A stretch of 11,605 bases of DNA from an uncultured Selenomonas sp. (GTDB lineage: Bacteria; Bacillota; Negativicutes; Selenomonadales; Selenomonadaceae): NCBI GenBank assembly GCA_938045435.1, contig CALIBA010000284.1:1-11605 (forward strand). Direction: 5' to 3'. The notes beneath the pieces were generated by a model. It had not been told where the DNA came from. It made no database searches and worked only from the letters and a program-made list of their open reading frames with translations. Positions within the stretch are counted from its first letter, which is position 1, and every line of letters starts with the position of its first letter. Made by a program: the position numbers and the translations under genes. This document shows, in pieces, positions 1 through 5,487 of the stretch.

Positions 1-293
1 ATGGCGTACGTATTCCCCCCCGTCACGAGATTTAGATAATTCTTCGTATCATAGTTGACGGATTCACCGGCATTGACAGAGTAATCGCGCCATGTAATGA
101 CATTATTTGCTGTCGTTGAAGTAATAACTGTATTCGTTGACGTAGGGCGTCCAACGCTTGCGCCGCCCTGTACGACCGTTTCCCCGACGGGACCTGCATA
201 GACCGCCTGAGGAATTAAAAATGCACCGGCAAGCCCTGCCACGAGTGCATAGCGCACCTGCCTCGCCAAGCTGCGTGTTCGATACTGACTCAT
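1..293 (-). CDS. Filamentous-haemagglutinin-like adhesin, N-terminal part only (two-partner-secretion domain)
   Basis: The gene runs off the left edge; 97 complete codons are visible. The ATG at 291-293 follows a strong Shine-Dalgarno (AGAGGAGAG, about 299-308). The first 33 or so residues form a signal peptide: a basic N-region (RTRSLARQVR), a hydrophobic stretch (ALVAGLAGAFLI) and a likely cleavage site after AVYA. The mature part begins GPVGETVVQGGASVG, then has ANNVITWRDYSVNAGESVNY and NLVTGG. This resembles the N-terminal haemagglutination-activity/TPS domain, where an N-W-x-x-F/Y-x-V-x-A/G-G-E-S-V pattern and an NRVTG-like motif are typical. By family knowledge such proteins cross the outer membrane through a TpsB pore and fold as a beta-helix on the surface. 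The repeats, C-terminus and partner gene are outside the window, so target and full length are unknown. It is transcribed in the same direction as flagellin but has its own promoter. A run of seven G lies at codons 91-93 (bases 15-21). Confidence 0.72.
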   Translation of the reverse strand, partial: MSQYRTRSLARQVRYALVAGLAGAFLIPQAVYAGPVGETVVQGGASVGRPTSTNTVITSTTANNVITWRDYSVNAGESVNYDTKNYLNLVTGGNTYA

Positions 294-350
294 ACTTTTC
301 TCTCCTCTTTATCATACATTCGCATGGATATATCGAATCTTTTACGTCGT

Positions 351-379
351 ATCATAGCATAAGTAACACATAAAGACAA
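351..379 (-). promoter_or_regulatory. Sigma-70-type promoter for the adhesin gene
   Basis: Read on the minus strand, a -35 box TTGTCT (374-379, 4/6) is followed by exactly 17 bases and a -10 box TATGAT (351-356, 5/6). The -10 box is preceded by TGC, which makes an extended -10. Transcription would begin near 344, leaving a leader of about 50 bases before the ATG at 293. The -35 box lies inside the T-rich tail of the flagellin terminator. This is a sequence match only. Confidence 0.6.
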
Positions 380-410
380 GAAAACCCCAACAGCCGCACG
401 ACCGTTGGGG
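372..410 (-). terminator. Rho-independent terminator of the flagellin gene
   Basis: Thirteen bases past the flagellin stop, the minus strand has CCCCAAC (404-410) and GTTGGGG (385-391), a perfect 7-bp stem. Four further inner pairs (two of them G-U) close it to a GTGC tetraloop, giving about 11 bp. A T-rich tail, TTTTC then TTGTCTTT, follows at 372-384. The position and T-tract fit an intrinsic terminator that ends the flagellin transcript and insulates the adhesin. Confidence 0.85.
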
Positions 411-423
411 AAATCCGTTTCCC

Positions 424-1824
424 TTACTGAAGCAGGCTCAGAACCATACTGGAGTTCTGATTCGCCTGCGCGAGCATCGACTGCGCCGCCTGTGTCAGCA
501 CATTGTGCTTGGTATATGAGGTCATCTCCTTCGCCATATCCGCATCACGGATGGTCGACTCCGACGCCTGTACATTCTCGGACGCCGTTGTGAGGTTGTT
601 GCCCGTGTAGTGCAGACGGGTCTGTACTGCACCAATAGCCACAATCTGATCCGTCGCCTTTTGCAGTGCGCTCTCAATGACATTGATGGCAGCATTGGCA
701 GACGCCTGTGTCAGCACCGAAAGTTTCGGTCCTCCACCGACAACACTTGTTACTGCCGGTGGATGCTGCGTTATTGCAGAATGATCCCATCCATTGCCAT
801 CCGAGGACTGCAGACCAAGTGCCGCTGCACGCATATCCGTAAGTCCAACCTTGACGGACTGATTTGCGCGCGTACCGGTGTGGAGTACAAGACCATTATC
901 AGGAGATGGATTCTGCGCACGCACGCTCTCCCTAAACGAATCAAGCACCGCATTTGCTGAAAGGCGTGGTTTTCCCGATTTGTCTGTAATCGAGAAGGTC
1001 ATTCCGGCGATCTGACCATCCACCCCCGGCCGACTCGCCTTCATGGTAAGAGCTCGTTCTCCATTGACTGTATAAACTGTCGTACCGCTTGCATCGACAC
1101 CGATTTCGCGATCTGCGCTATATGCGCCAATCATATTGTCGGTAGCAGCACCAATCGAGTTGGTGATGTTTATATTACCAAGCGGTGAAAACTCACCTGT
1201 ATAAGTGACCCCATTGCGCGTCCACGAAATCGTGAGCGTATCGGTCGGTTGAATGCCTAGGCTCTGCCCATTACGATCTTGAAGATTCGTATAGCGCGCT
1301 GTCAGTGTGGTATCTGTTGAGAGTTTATAGTTGGTCAGGCTTGTATAAGTCCCTTCCGGAGGGGTAGGAGGAGTTGGCATTGGCCCAGTCACTCGTGTAT
1401 TATGCGACCCATCCACCAGATACTTGCCATTATACGTCGTAAGCGCGTTCTCATCAATCTGATCGATCAGACGATCGACTTCCTTCTGAATGATGGCGCG
1501 ATCCTCATCCGTGTTCGTATCGTTGGCCGCGTTGATGGCTTTTTCCTTGAGTGTCCGCAATACTTCAATCGTCGACTGTACGGCACCCTCCGCGGTGCGC
1601 ATCATCGCATTGCCATTGACCGTATTTTCGTGATCCTGGTCAAGCGAACGCATCTGAACACGCATACGCTCTGAGATCGCAAGACCCGACGGATCATCCC
1701 CGGCGTGGTTGATCTTCATGCCGGAAGAAACTTTCTGAAGGCTTTGCGCCAGCGCGCTCTGATTCCGGTTGAGCGTGTTGAGGGTATTCACCGCCTCCAT
1801 ATTGTTTTTAACCACCATCGCCAT
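424..1824 (-). CDS. Flagellin (main filament subunit), 466 aa
   Basis: This is the structural subunit of the flagellar filament, exported by the flagellar type III system and polymerised at the tip. Residues 1-140 are the conserved N-terminal D0/D1 helices: VNTLNTLNRNQSALAQSLQK, SSGMKINHAGDDPSGLAIS and a heptad-like helix up to YNGKYLVDG. Residues 367-466 are the C-terminal D1/D0 helices, with TIRDADMAKEM and the terminal SMLAQANQ...LSLLQ. The middle (about 141-312) is variable and opens with a proline-rich stretch (PMPTPPTPPEG, 148-158). D1-like strands resume near LVLHTGTRANQSVKVGLTDM. There is no signal peptide, as expected for this export route. The first ATG was chosen because AGGGAGG sits 7 bases upstream; a second ATG follows two codons later. 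A sigma-28 promoter lies upstream and a terminator downstream, so it is a monocistronic unit. The gene could be called fliC, hag or fla; the strain's naming is unknown. Confidence 0.96.
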   Translation of the reverse strand: MAMVVKNNMEAVNTLNTLNRNQSALAQSLQKVSSGMKINHAGDDPSGLAISERMRVQMRSLDQDHENTVNGNAMMRTAEGAVQSTIEVLRTLKEKAINAANDTNTDEDRAIIQKEVDRLIDQIDENALTTYNGKYLVDGSHNTRVTGPMPTPPTPPEGTYTSLTNYKLSTDTTLTARYTNLQDRNGQSLGIQPTDTLTISWTRNGVTYTGEFSPLGNINITNSIGAATDNMIGAYSADREIGVDASGTTVYTVNGERALTMKASRPGVDGQIAGMTFSITDKSGKPRLSANAVLDSFRESVRAQNPSPDNGLVLHTGTRANQSVKVGLTDMRAAALGLQSSDGNGWDHSAITQHPPAVTSVVGGGPKLSVLTQASANAAINVIESALQKATDQIVAIGAVQTRLHYTGNNLTTASENVQASESTIRDADMAKEMTSYTKHNVLTQAAQSMLAQANQNSSMVLSLLQ

Positions 1825-1866
1825 AAAGATGCCTCCCTAAAATTCTATAATTTTTTTGCGTAATTG

Positions 1867-1885
1867 ACCGCCCTAACACAGCGGT
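1867..1885 (-). other. Small hairpin in the flagellin leader RNA
   Basis: ACCGC (1881-1885 read on minus) pairs with GCGGT (1867-1871) around a 9-base loop. It lies just inside the transcript predicted from the sigma-28 promoter and about 40 bases before the start codon. The downstream edge reads TTAGGGCGG, and the Shine-Dalgarno region has a similar TTAGGGAGG. A translational control role is possible, but the stem is only 5 bp. Confidence 0.3.
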
Positions 1886-1904
1886 TTTCACTGCTTTGAA
1901 AAAT

Positions 1905-1931
1905 ATATCGTCAAAATGAATCAATAACTTA
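1905..1931 (-). promoter_or_regulatory. Sigma-28 (FliA/SigD) promoter of flagellin
   Basis: On the minus strand TAAG (1928-1931) is followed by 15 bases and GACGATAT (1905-1912). The known motility-sigma consensus is TAAA, about 15 bases, GCCGATAT/A, so the match is 3/4 and 7/8 with ideal spacing. Transcription would start near 1898, giving a leader of about 75 bases. The placement directly in front of a flagellin gene supports the call and implies late-class flagellar regulation. Confidence 0.78.
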
Positions 1932-1939
1932 AATTATCA

Positions 1940-1983
1940 CCTAATATATTTTCAGCAGAAAATATATTTTCCCTAATATTAGG
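1940..1983. repeat. Nested AT-rich inverted repeats upstream of the flagellin promoter
   Basis: Two symmetrical elements lie side by side. AATATATTTTC (1943-1953) and GAAAATATATT (1958-1968) form a perfect 11-bp inverted repeat around AGCA. CCTAATATTAGG (1972-1983) is a perfect 12-base palindrome, and its left half CCTAATAT recurs at 1940-1947. The block lies between lptB and the sigma-28 promoter. It could be an operator, an upstream activating element or a weak terminator for the LPS operon; it lacks a following T-run in the minus direction. The function is not known. Confidence 0.55.
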
Positions 1984-2022
1984 CAAATGCTTCAACTGTT
2001 TTTTACAATGGAACATCCAAGA

Positions 2023-2742
2023 TTAAAGACTGAAATTCTCTCCAAGATAAAATTTCCGTGCGAGAGGACTTTCGGCGATCGTTTTGCTGCTGCCTTCAAT
2101 GAGGAGTTTCCCTTCGCTGAGGAGATATACGCGATCGACAATATGCAGTGTCTCACGAACGTTGTGGTCTGTGATGAGGATGCCCATACCGCGCTGCCTG
2201 AGGTACTGGATGATTTCCTGGATGTCCGCAACGGCCAGTGGGTCAACCCCCGCAAACGGTTCATCGAGCAGAATGAACTGCGGTTCGAGTGCAAGACAGC
2301 GGGCAATCTCGACGCGACGACGCTCTCCGCCCGACAGCTCTGTACCGCGGCGGTCGCGCACATGTCCAATGTGGAACTCCTCTAGAAGGCCGTCCAGTTT
2401 ATGGCGCTGCTCTCCTTTGGAGAGTTTCGTCGTCTCGAGGATGGCTGCGATATTTTCTGTTACGGTGAGTTTGCGAAAGATGGATGGCTCCTGTGTAAGA
2501 TAGCTGATGCCAAGCTCTGCGCGTCTGTACATGGGATAGTCTGTGATGCGTATATCGGACAGGTAAACATCGCCGTGTGTCGGCTGCTCAAGACCGACAA
2601 TCATATAGAATGTCGTTGTTTTGCCTGCACCATTGGGGCCAAGGAGACCTACGATCTCACCTTTTTTGACACAGACAGAGATGTGGTCAACGACAATACG
2701 GCTGCCAAATTTCTTGACGAGACTGCGGGATTCGAGCTGCAA
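2023..2742 (-). CDS. lptB: LptB, ATPase of the LPS export machine (239 aa)
   Basis: This is the cytoplasmic ABC ATPase that powers LPS extraction from the inner membrane with LptF/LptG and hands it to LptC and LptA. Visible motifs are Walker A GPNGAGKT (35-42), Q-loop Q84, signature LSGGE (136-140), Walker B FILLDE (156-161, catalytic E161) and the switch histidine H193. The region PFAGVDPLAVADIQ is characteristic of LptB among ABC ATPases, and the length matches the family (about 240). The start is TTG at 2740-2742, supported by AGGGAGG 7 bases upstream and by the lack of an ATG between it and the lptA stop. The gap after lptA is 13 bases. It is the last gene of the LPS block; no lptF or lptG follows, and flagellin comes next. 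No convincing terminator was seen directly after the stop. Confidence 0.95.
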   Translation of the reverse strand: MQLESRSLVKKFGSRIVVDHISVCVKKGEIVGLLGPNGAGKTTTFYMIVGLEQPTHGDVYLSDIRITDYPMYRRAELGISYLTQEPSIFRKLTVTENIAAILETTKLSKGEQRHKLDGLLEEFHIGHVRDRRGTELSGGERRRVEIARCLALEPQFILLDEPFAGVDPLAVADIQEIIQYLRQRGMGILITDHNVRETLHIVDRVYLLSEGKLLIEGSSKTIAESPLARKFYLGENFSL

Positions 2743-2755
2743 GATAAGGCCTCCC

Positions 2756-3448
2756 TCACTCCGTCACGGGCGTGCCGTCGTCCGCAAGATAAACGGTCAT
2801 CCGATTGCCGCGTGCCATGTTGTTCCCCTGCAGTACCCACGCATGCCCGGTGAGGACGACACGCCTGCGCGGCTCCCCTCCAAAGTAGTCCATGCGGTCG
2901 CCGCCGCCCTCAATATCACGGGGCGGACTGAGGATGTGGGTATTCCCGGTACCAATATAGTGTTCCTCTTTGAGCCACCCTTCAAGCCGATCCGCAGAAA
3001 GTGTTCCATCGGGGCTTGTAATGGTTCCGCCTGTCTCCGCGAGGATGTAGTCGTTTTGTTCTGGGAAATAATCTGCCTTTGCGCCTGTAAATGTACGCCC
3101 TGCCTGTGACATATTGACATTGCCGCTCGCCTGCCAGTGTTGCCTGCTCTGCGCAAAAAGACGGTCACAGGTAAGACGCATGTCCTCGCGTGTGGCGACG
3201 ACCCCGCCCTCGATGGTTCCCTCCTCGGTCTTGGTATTGTAGGTGGCGCGCTGCCCCGCGACACGTGCATTACCCTGTACCATAACGACATTGGTCTCAG
3301 CCGTCACGACGCCTGTCCGCGTGTCATAGGTAAGCGTGTCCGCATCGAGACTCGTCGGCTGTCCACTCTGCTCTGCCGATGCTGCCGCCGAGACAGCACC
3401 CGCAATGAGGAGCGCGAAGAGGCTGCGGCTTATTTTTTTTGTCATCAT
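2756..3448 (-). CDS. lptA: LptA/OstA-family periplasmic LPS-bridge protein (230 aa)
   Basis: This periplasmic beta-jellyroll protein is thought to polymerise into the bridge that carries LPS to the outer membrane. Residues 1-25 form a signal peptide: MMTKKISR, a hydrophobic core FALLIAGAV, and a likely cut after AAASA. The mature part shows the repeating strand pattern of OstA domains, such as LDADTLTYDTRTGVVTAETN, YNTKTEEGTIEGGV, KADYFPEQNDYILAETGG and RVVLTGHAWVLQGNN. At 230 residues it is longer than E. coli LptA (185), mostly at the C-terminal end. The ATG at 3446-3448 directly abuts the lptC TAA stop, with a second ATG one codon later; AAGGGGCGAG upstream can serve as ribosome binding site. 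Such abutment and the lptC-lptA-lptB order strongly support the assignment. A run of eight A (minus strand) lies at codons 3-6. Confidence 0.88.
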   Translation of the reverse strand: MMTKKISRSLFALLIAGAVSAAASAEQSGQPTSLDADTLTYDTRTGVVTAETNVVMVQGNARVAGQRATYNTKTEEGTIEGGVVATREDMRLTCDRLFAQSRQHWQASGNVNMSQAGRTFTGAKADYFPEQNDYILAETGGTITSPDGTLSADRLEGWLKEEHYIGTGNTHILSPPRDIEGGGDRMDYFGGEPRRRVVLTGHAWVLQGNNMARGNRMTVYLADDGTPVTE

Positions 3449-3991
3449 TTACTCTCGCCCCTTTTCGATATGCGCATGCCCCGCGATGCGGAACTGCTGA
3501 AATTCATCTTTGGTGGAGATACGGTCCCCTGTTGCTAGAATGTCTGCCTGCGTGAGTGTAACATCCTCCTCAGCGGAAAGCTCGCTCTCCTTTGCGTTCC
3601 ATAGGAGTTTGCTGCTCGTGAGACTGCCGCCGTCACTCATCGTAACACGCACGCTGCCTGAGAGGATAATATCGCCGCTCGCACGCTCCATACGCCCCTC
3701 ATCGGCTGTGAGTTCAAGTGTTCTTCCATCATCACTGTAAAAGATACCCTGCACGGGGTGCATGCTTGTATCCTGCGTATCAACATCCACCTCTATACTG
3801 TCCGAGGTGAGCTGCCAAATCACACGTCCGTCCTTCTCCTCGGTGATGACGTTGCCCTGATAGGACATGGTGCGCGGCCCCTCTTGCTCCTTGCCATCCA
3901 TTGGGATTTGCGGCACAGTGTAAATTGCCCATAGGATGAGGACAACAAGGAGTGCGGCTGCTCCGACATAGGCCATTTTTTTGCGATCCAT
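3449..3991 (-). CDS. lptC: LptC, membrane-anchored LPS transfer protein (180 aa)
   Basis: LptC takes LPS from the LptB2FG extractor and passes it to LptA. The protein has a short basic start (MDRKKM), one membrane anchor (about residues 7-22, AYVGAAALLVVLILWAIY) and a periplasmic beta-rich domain of the LptC/DUF1239 type (NVITEEKDGRVIWQLTSDSI, TLELTADEGRMER, DIILSGSVRV). The length is close to E. coli LptC (191). The frame is open for 31 more codons upstream, but that part overlaps the acyltransferase and has no membrane logic. The ATG at 3989-3991 is preferred: it sits in a TGATG overlap with the acyltransferase stop and follows a strong GGAGGAGG. Its weak sequence conservation is normal for the family, so the call rests on topology plus its place before lptA and lptB. 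Confidence 0.88.
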   Translation of the reverse strand: MDRKKMAYVGAAALLVVLILWAIYTVPQIPMDGKEQEGPRTMSYQGNVITEEKDGRVIWQLTSDSIEVDVDTQDTSMHPVQGIFYSDDGRTLELTADEGRMERASGDIILSGSVRVTMSDGGSLTSSKLLWNAKESELSAEEDVTLTQADILATGDRISTKDEFQQFRIAGHAHIEKGRE

Positions 3992-4905
3992 CAGTCCCCC
4001 TCCTCCTGCGCGATGGCCGTGTGATGCTTGCCCGTCTTTTGCTGTTCGGGCGCAGTGTTCCAGCGCCGCTGAAACCAAATCCACTGTGTGGGATTCTCAC
4101 GGATGATACGCTCAACAATGGCCGTCATCTGCACGGTAAATTCATAGAGATCACGATCTGTATCACCAGTCTTTGGGCAGCGCATGATCTCTCCAATGAC
4201 AACTTTGTGCTTTCCGCTGGGTTGACGCAGAATGAACGCGGGGAGAACTGGCGATCTGAATTTTCGCGAAAATACCGCAGGGCCAAGCGGCGTTGCGGCA
4301 GGGCGCCCAAAGAAGTCGATGAACGCTCCCCCTGGTCCTCCGTCCTGGTCGGCGAGAAATCCTAGAATACGCCCGCTCTTTAAGGCGCGTGCAGCAGCCA
4401 AAAGCTCACTGGTGCCGCGTGAGAAGATCTCGACGTGGATGGTCGCACGTAGGTCATCAAGGACACGTGTATATTGGATGTTGGGCTGCGGTTTTGCAAT
4501 GGCGCTGACAGGCATGCCGTTCAGCGTGAATGCTGCCGAAAGCCACTCCCAACAGCCGATATGCCCTGTGAGAACGACAACACCCCGTCCCTCAGCAAGT
4601 GCCTCCTCCATGCGCTCTAGGTGCTCGATTTCGATGTAGTCGCTGAGGTTCTGTTCGTTCAACATGGGCATGGCAAGAATATCGAGGACATTGCGCGCCA
4701 TATTGATAAAGGAAGCGCGCACGAGTTTTTCTGCTGTACGCTCGTCAATCTGGAGCGCGGGCATCATCTGCTCTACAGCGCGGCGGCGCATCTTTGCAAT
4801 GAGCAGATAGTAAAGATTGCCAAGTACCCAGCCTGCGGCAAGCAGAAGTTTTCGCGGTGTGCGGCATACAAGACAGCTGAGCAGCATAAGTGTTTTGTAG
4901 AGCAC
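3991..4905 (-). CDS. lpxL: LpxL/HtrB-family lipid A late acyltransferase (304 aa)
   Basis: This inner-membrane enzyme transfers a fatty acyl chain from acyl-ACP to the Kdo-containing lipid A precursor. Features include an N-terminal hydrophobic segment (about 5-36, with LLLAAGWVLGNLYYLLIA) and the HX4E catalytic motif in GHIGCWEW (H115, E120). The conserved block LADQDGGPGGAFIDFFG lies at about 184-200, and the C-terminal signature NPTQWIWFQRRW at 271-282. The length is typical (about 300). The start is a GTG (4903-4905) placed 7 bases after AGGAGG; no ATG lies between this Shine-Dalgarno and the conserved start. It lies 24 bases after kdsC and overlaps lptC by one base. Family members differ in acyl length and position (LpxL, LpxM, LpxP), which sequence reading alone cannot settle, so the symbol marks the family. 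Confidence 0.9.
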   Translation of the reverse strand: MLYKTLMLLSCLVCRTPRKLLLAAGWVLGNLYYLLIAKMRRRAVEQMMPALQIDERTAEKLVRASFINMARNVLDILAMPMLNEQNLSDYIEIEHLERMEEALAEGRGVVVLTGHIGCWEWLSAAFTLNGMPVSAIAKPQPNIQYTRVLDDLRATIHVEIFSRGTSELLAAARALKSGRILGFLADQDGGPGGAFIDFFGRPAATPLGPAVFSRKFRSPVLPAFILRQPSGKHKVVIGEIMRCPKTGDTDRDLYEFTVQMTAIVERIIRENPTQWIWFQRRWNTAPEQQKTGKHHTAIAQEEGD

Positions 4906-4929
4906 AACACACCACCTCCTCTCTTGGTA

Positions 4930-5487
4930 TCACTGGGTGATGCCGCCCATATCCTTTTGAAATGCCCAAAGAACGCCATCCCATCGGCCCTGTGCCTTGA
5001 GGATGCTCTCATAGATCTCGCGCACAGCGCCATGCCCGCCGGGCTGTGCAGCGATAATCTGTGCAGCCGCACGCACCTCCGGCACGGCATCGCCTACGGC
5101 ACACGGAAGTCCAACCTGATGAAGGATGGGCAAATCCACAATATCATCGCCGATGTAGGCAAGTTCCTTATCTGCGAGTCCCGTCCGCTCCTTGATGTCC
5201 CTGTAAGCCGCACGCTTATCAAGGCTGCCCTGATAGATAAGCTCGATGTGCAGTTCTTTGGCGCGGCTTGTGACAATCTCAGAAGTGCGCCCTGTGATGA
5301 TGGCGGTTGTAAGACCTACCTTGCGTGCAAGCGTAATGATCAGACCATCCCGAACGAAGAAGGGTTTACAAAATTCGCTCCCATTCGATGCAACATAGAT
5401 TCTTCCATCGGTCAGCACGCCATCCACATCGAGGATGATGCACCTGATGTTTTCAGCGCATACGAGAGCGCCTTCCCGTATCAGCAT
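4930..5487 (-). CDS. kdsC: KdsC, 3-deoxy-manno-octulosonate-8-phosphate phosphatase (185 aa)
   Basis: This enzyme removes phosphate from Kdo-8-phosphate to give Kdo, the third step of CMP-Kdo synthesis. It is a small cap-less HAD phosphatase, tetrameric in known members. HAD motif I is ILDVDGVLTDG (nucleophile D20, acid D22), motif II is IITGR (T65, G66, R67), and the motif lysine is K91 in GSLDKRAA. Motif III is GDDIVDLP (D114, D115). FFVRDGLI (43-50) matches the conserved F-x-V-R-D-G segment of KdsC. The length fits the family (about 170-190). The ATG at 5485-5487 overlaps the kdsD stop in TGATG, pointing to coupled translation. The following acyltransferase begins 24 bases downstream. Confidence 0.95.
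   Translation of the reverse strand: MLIREGALVCAENIRCIILDVDGVLTDGRIYVASNGSEFCKPFFVRDGLIITLARKVGLTTAIITGRTSEIVTSRAKELHIELIYQGSLDKRAAYRDIKERTGLADKELAYIGDDIVDLPILHQVGLPCAVGDAVPEVRAAAQIIAAQPGGHGAVREIYESILKAQGRWDGVLWAFQKDMGGITQ

Noticed and set aside
103..315. 70-codon minus-strand frame overlapping the adhesin start
   Set aside because: It is arginine/glycine-rich, runs in another frame and uses bases that form the adhesin's ribosome binding site and signal peptide.
1984..2022. Intrinsic terminator right after lptB
   Set aside because: There is no GC-rich stem with a following T-run on the minus strand; the only structure nearby is the AT-rich repeat further on.
1987..2385. 132-codon plus-strand frame starting in the AT-rich gap
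   Set aside because: It mostly overlaps lptB in antisense and has no ribosome binding site or recognisable domain.
3992..4084. 31-codon N-terminal extension of LptC
   Set aside because: It overlaps the acyltransferase end and would put a non-hydrophobic stretch before the membrane anchor. The ATG at 3991 has a strong Shine-Dalgarno and the usual TGATG coupling.
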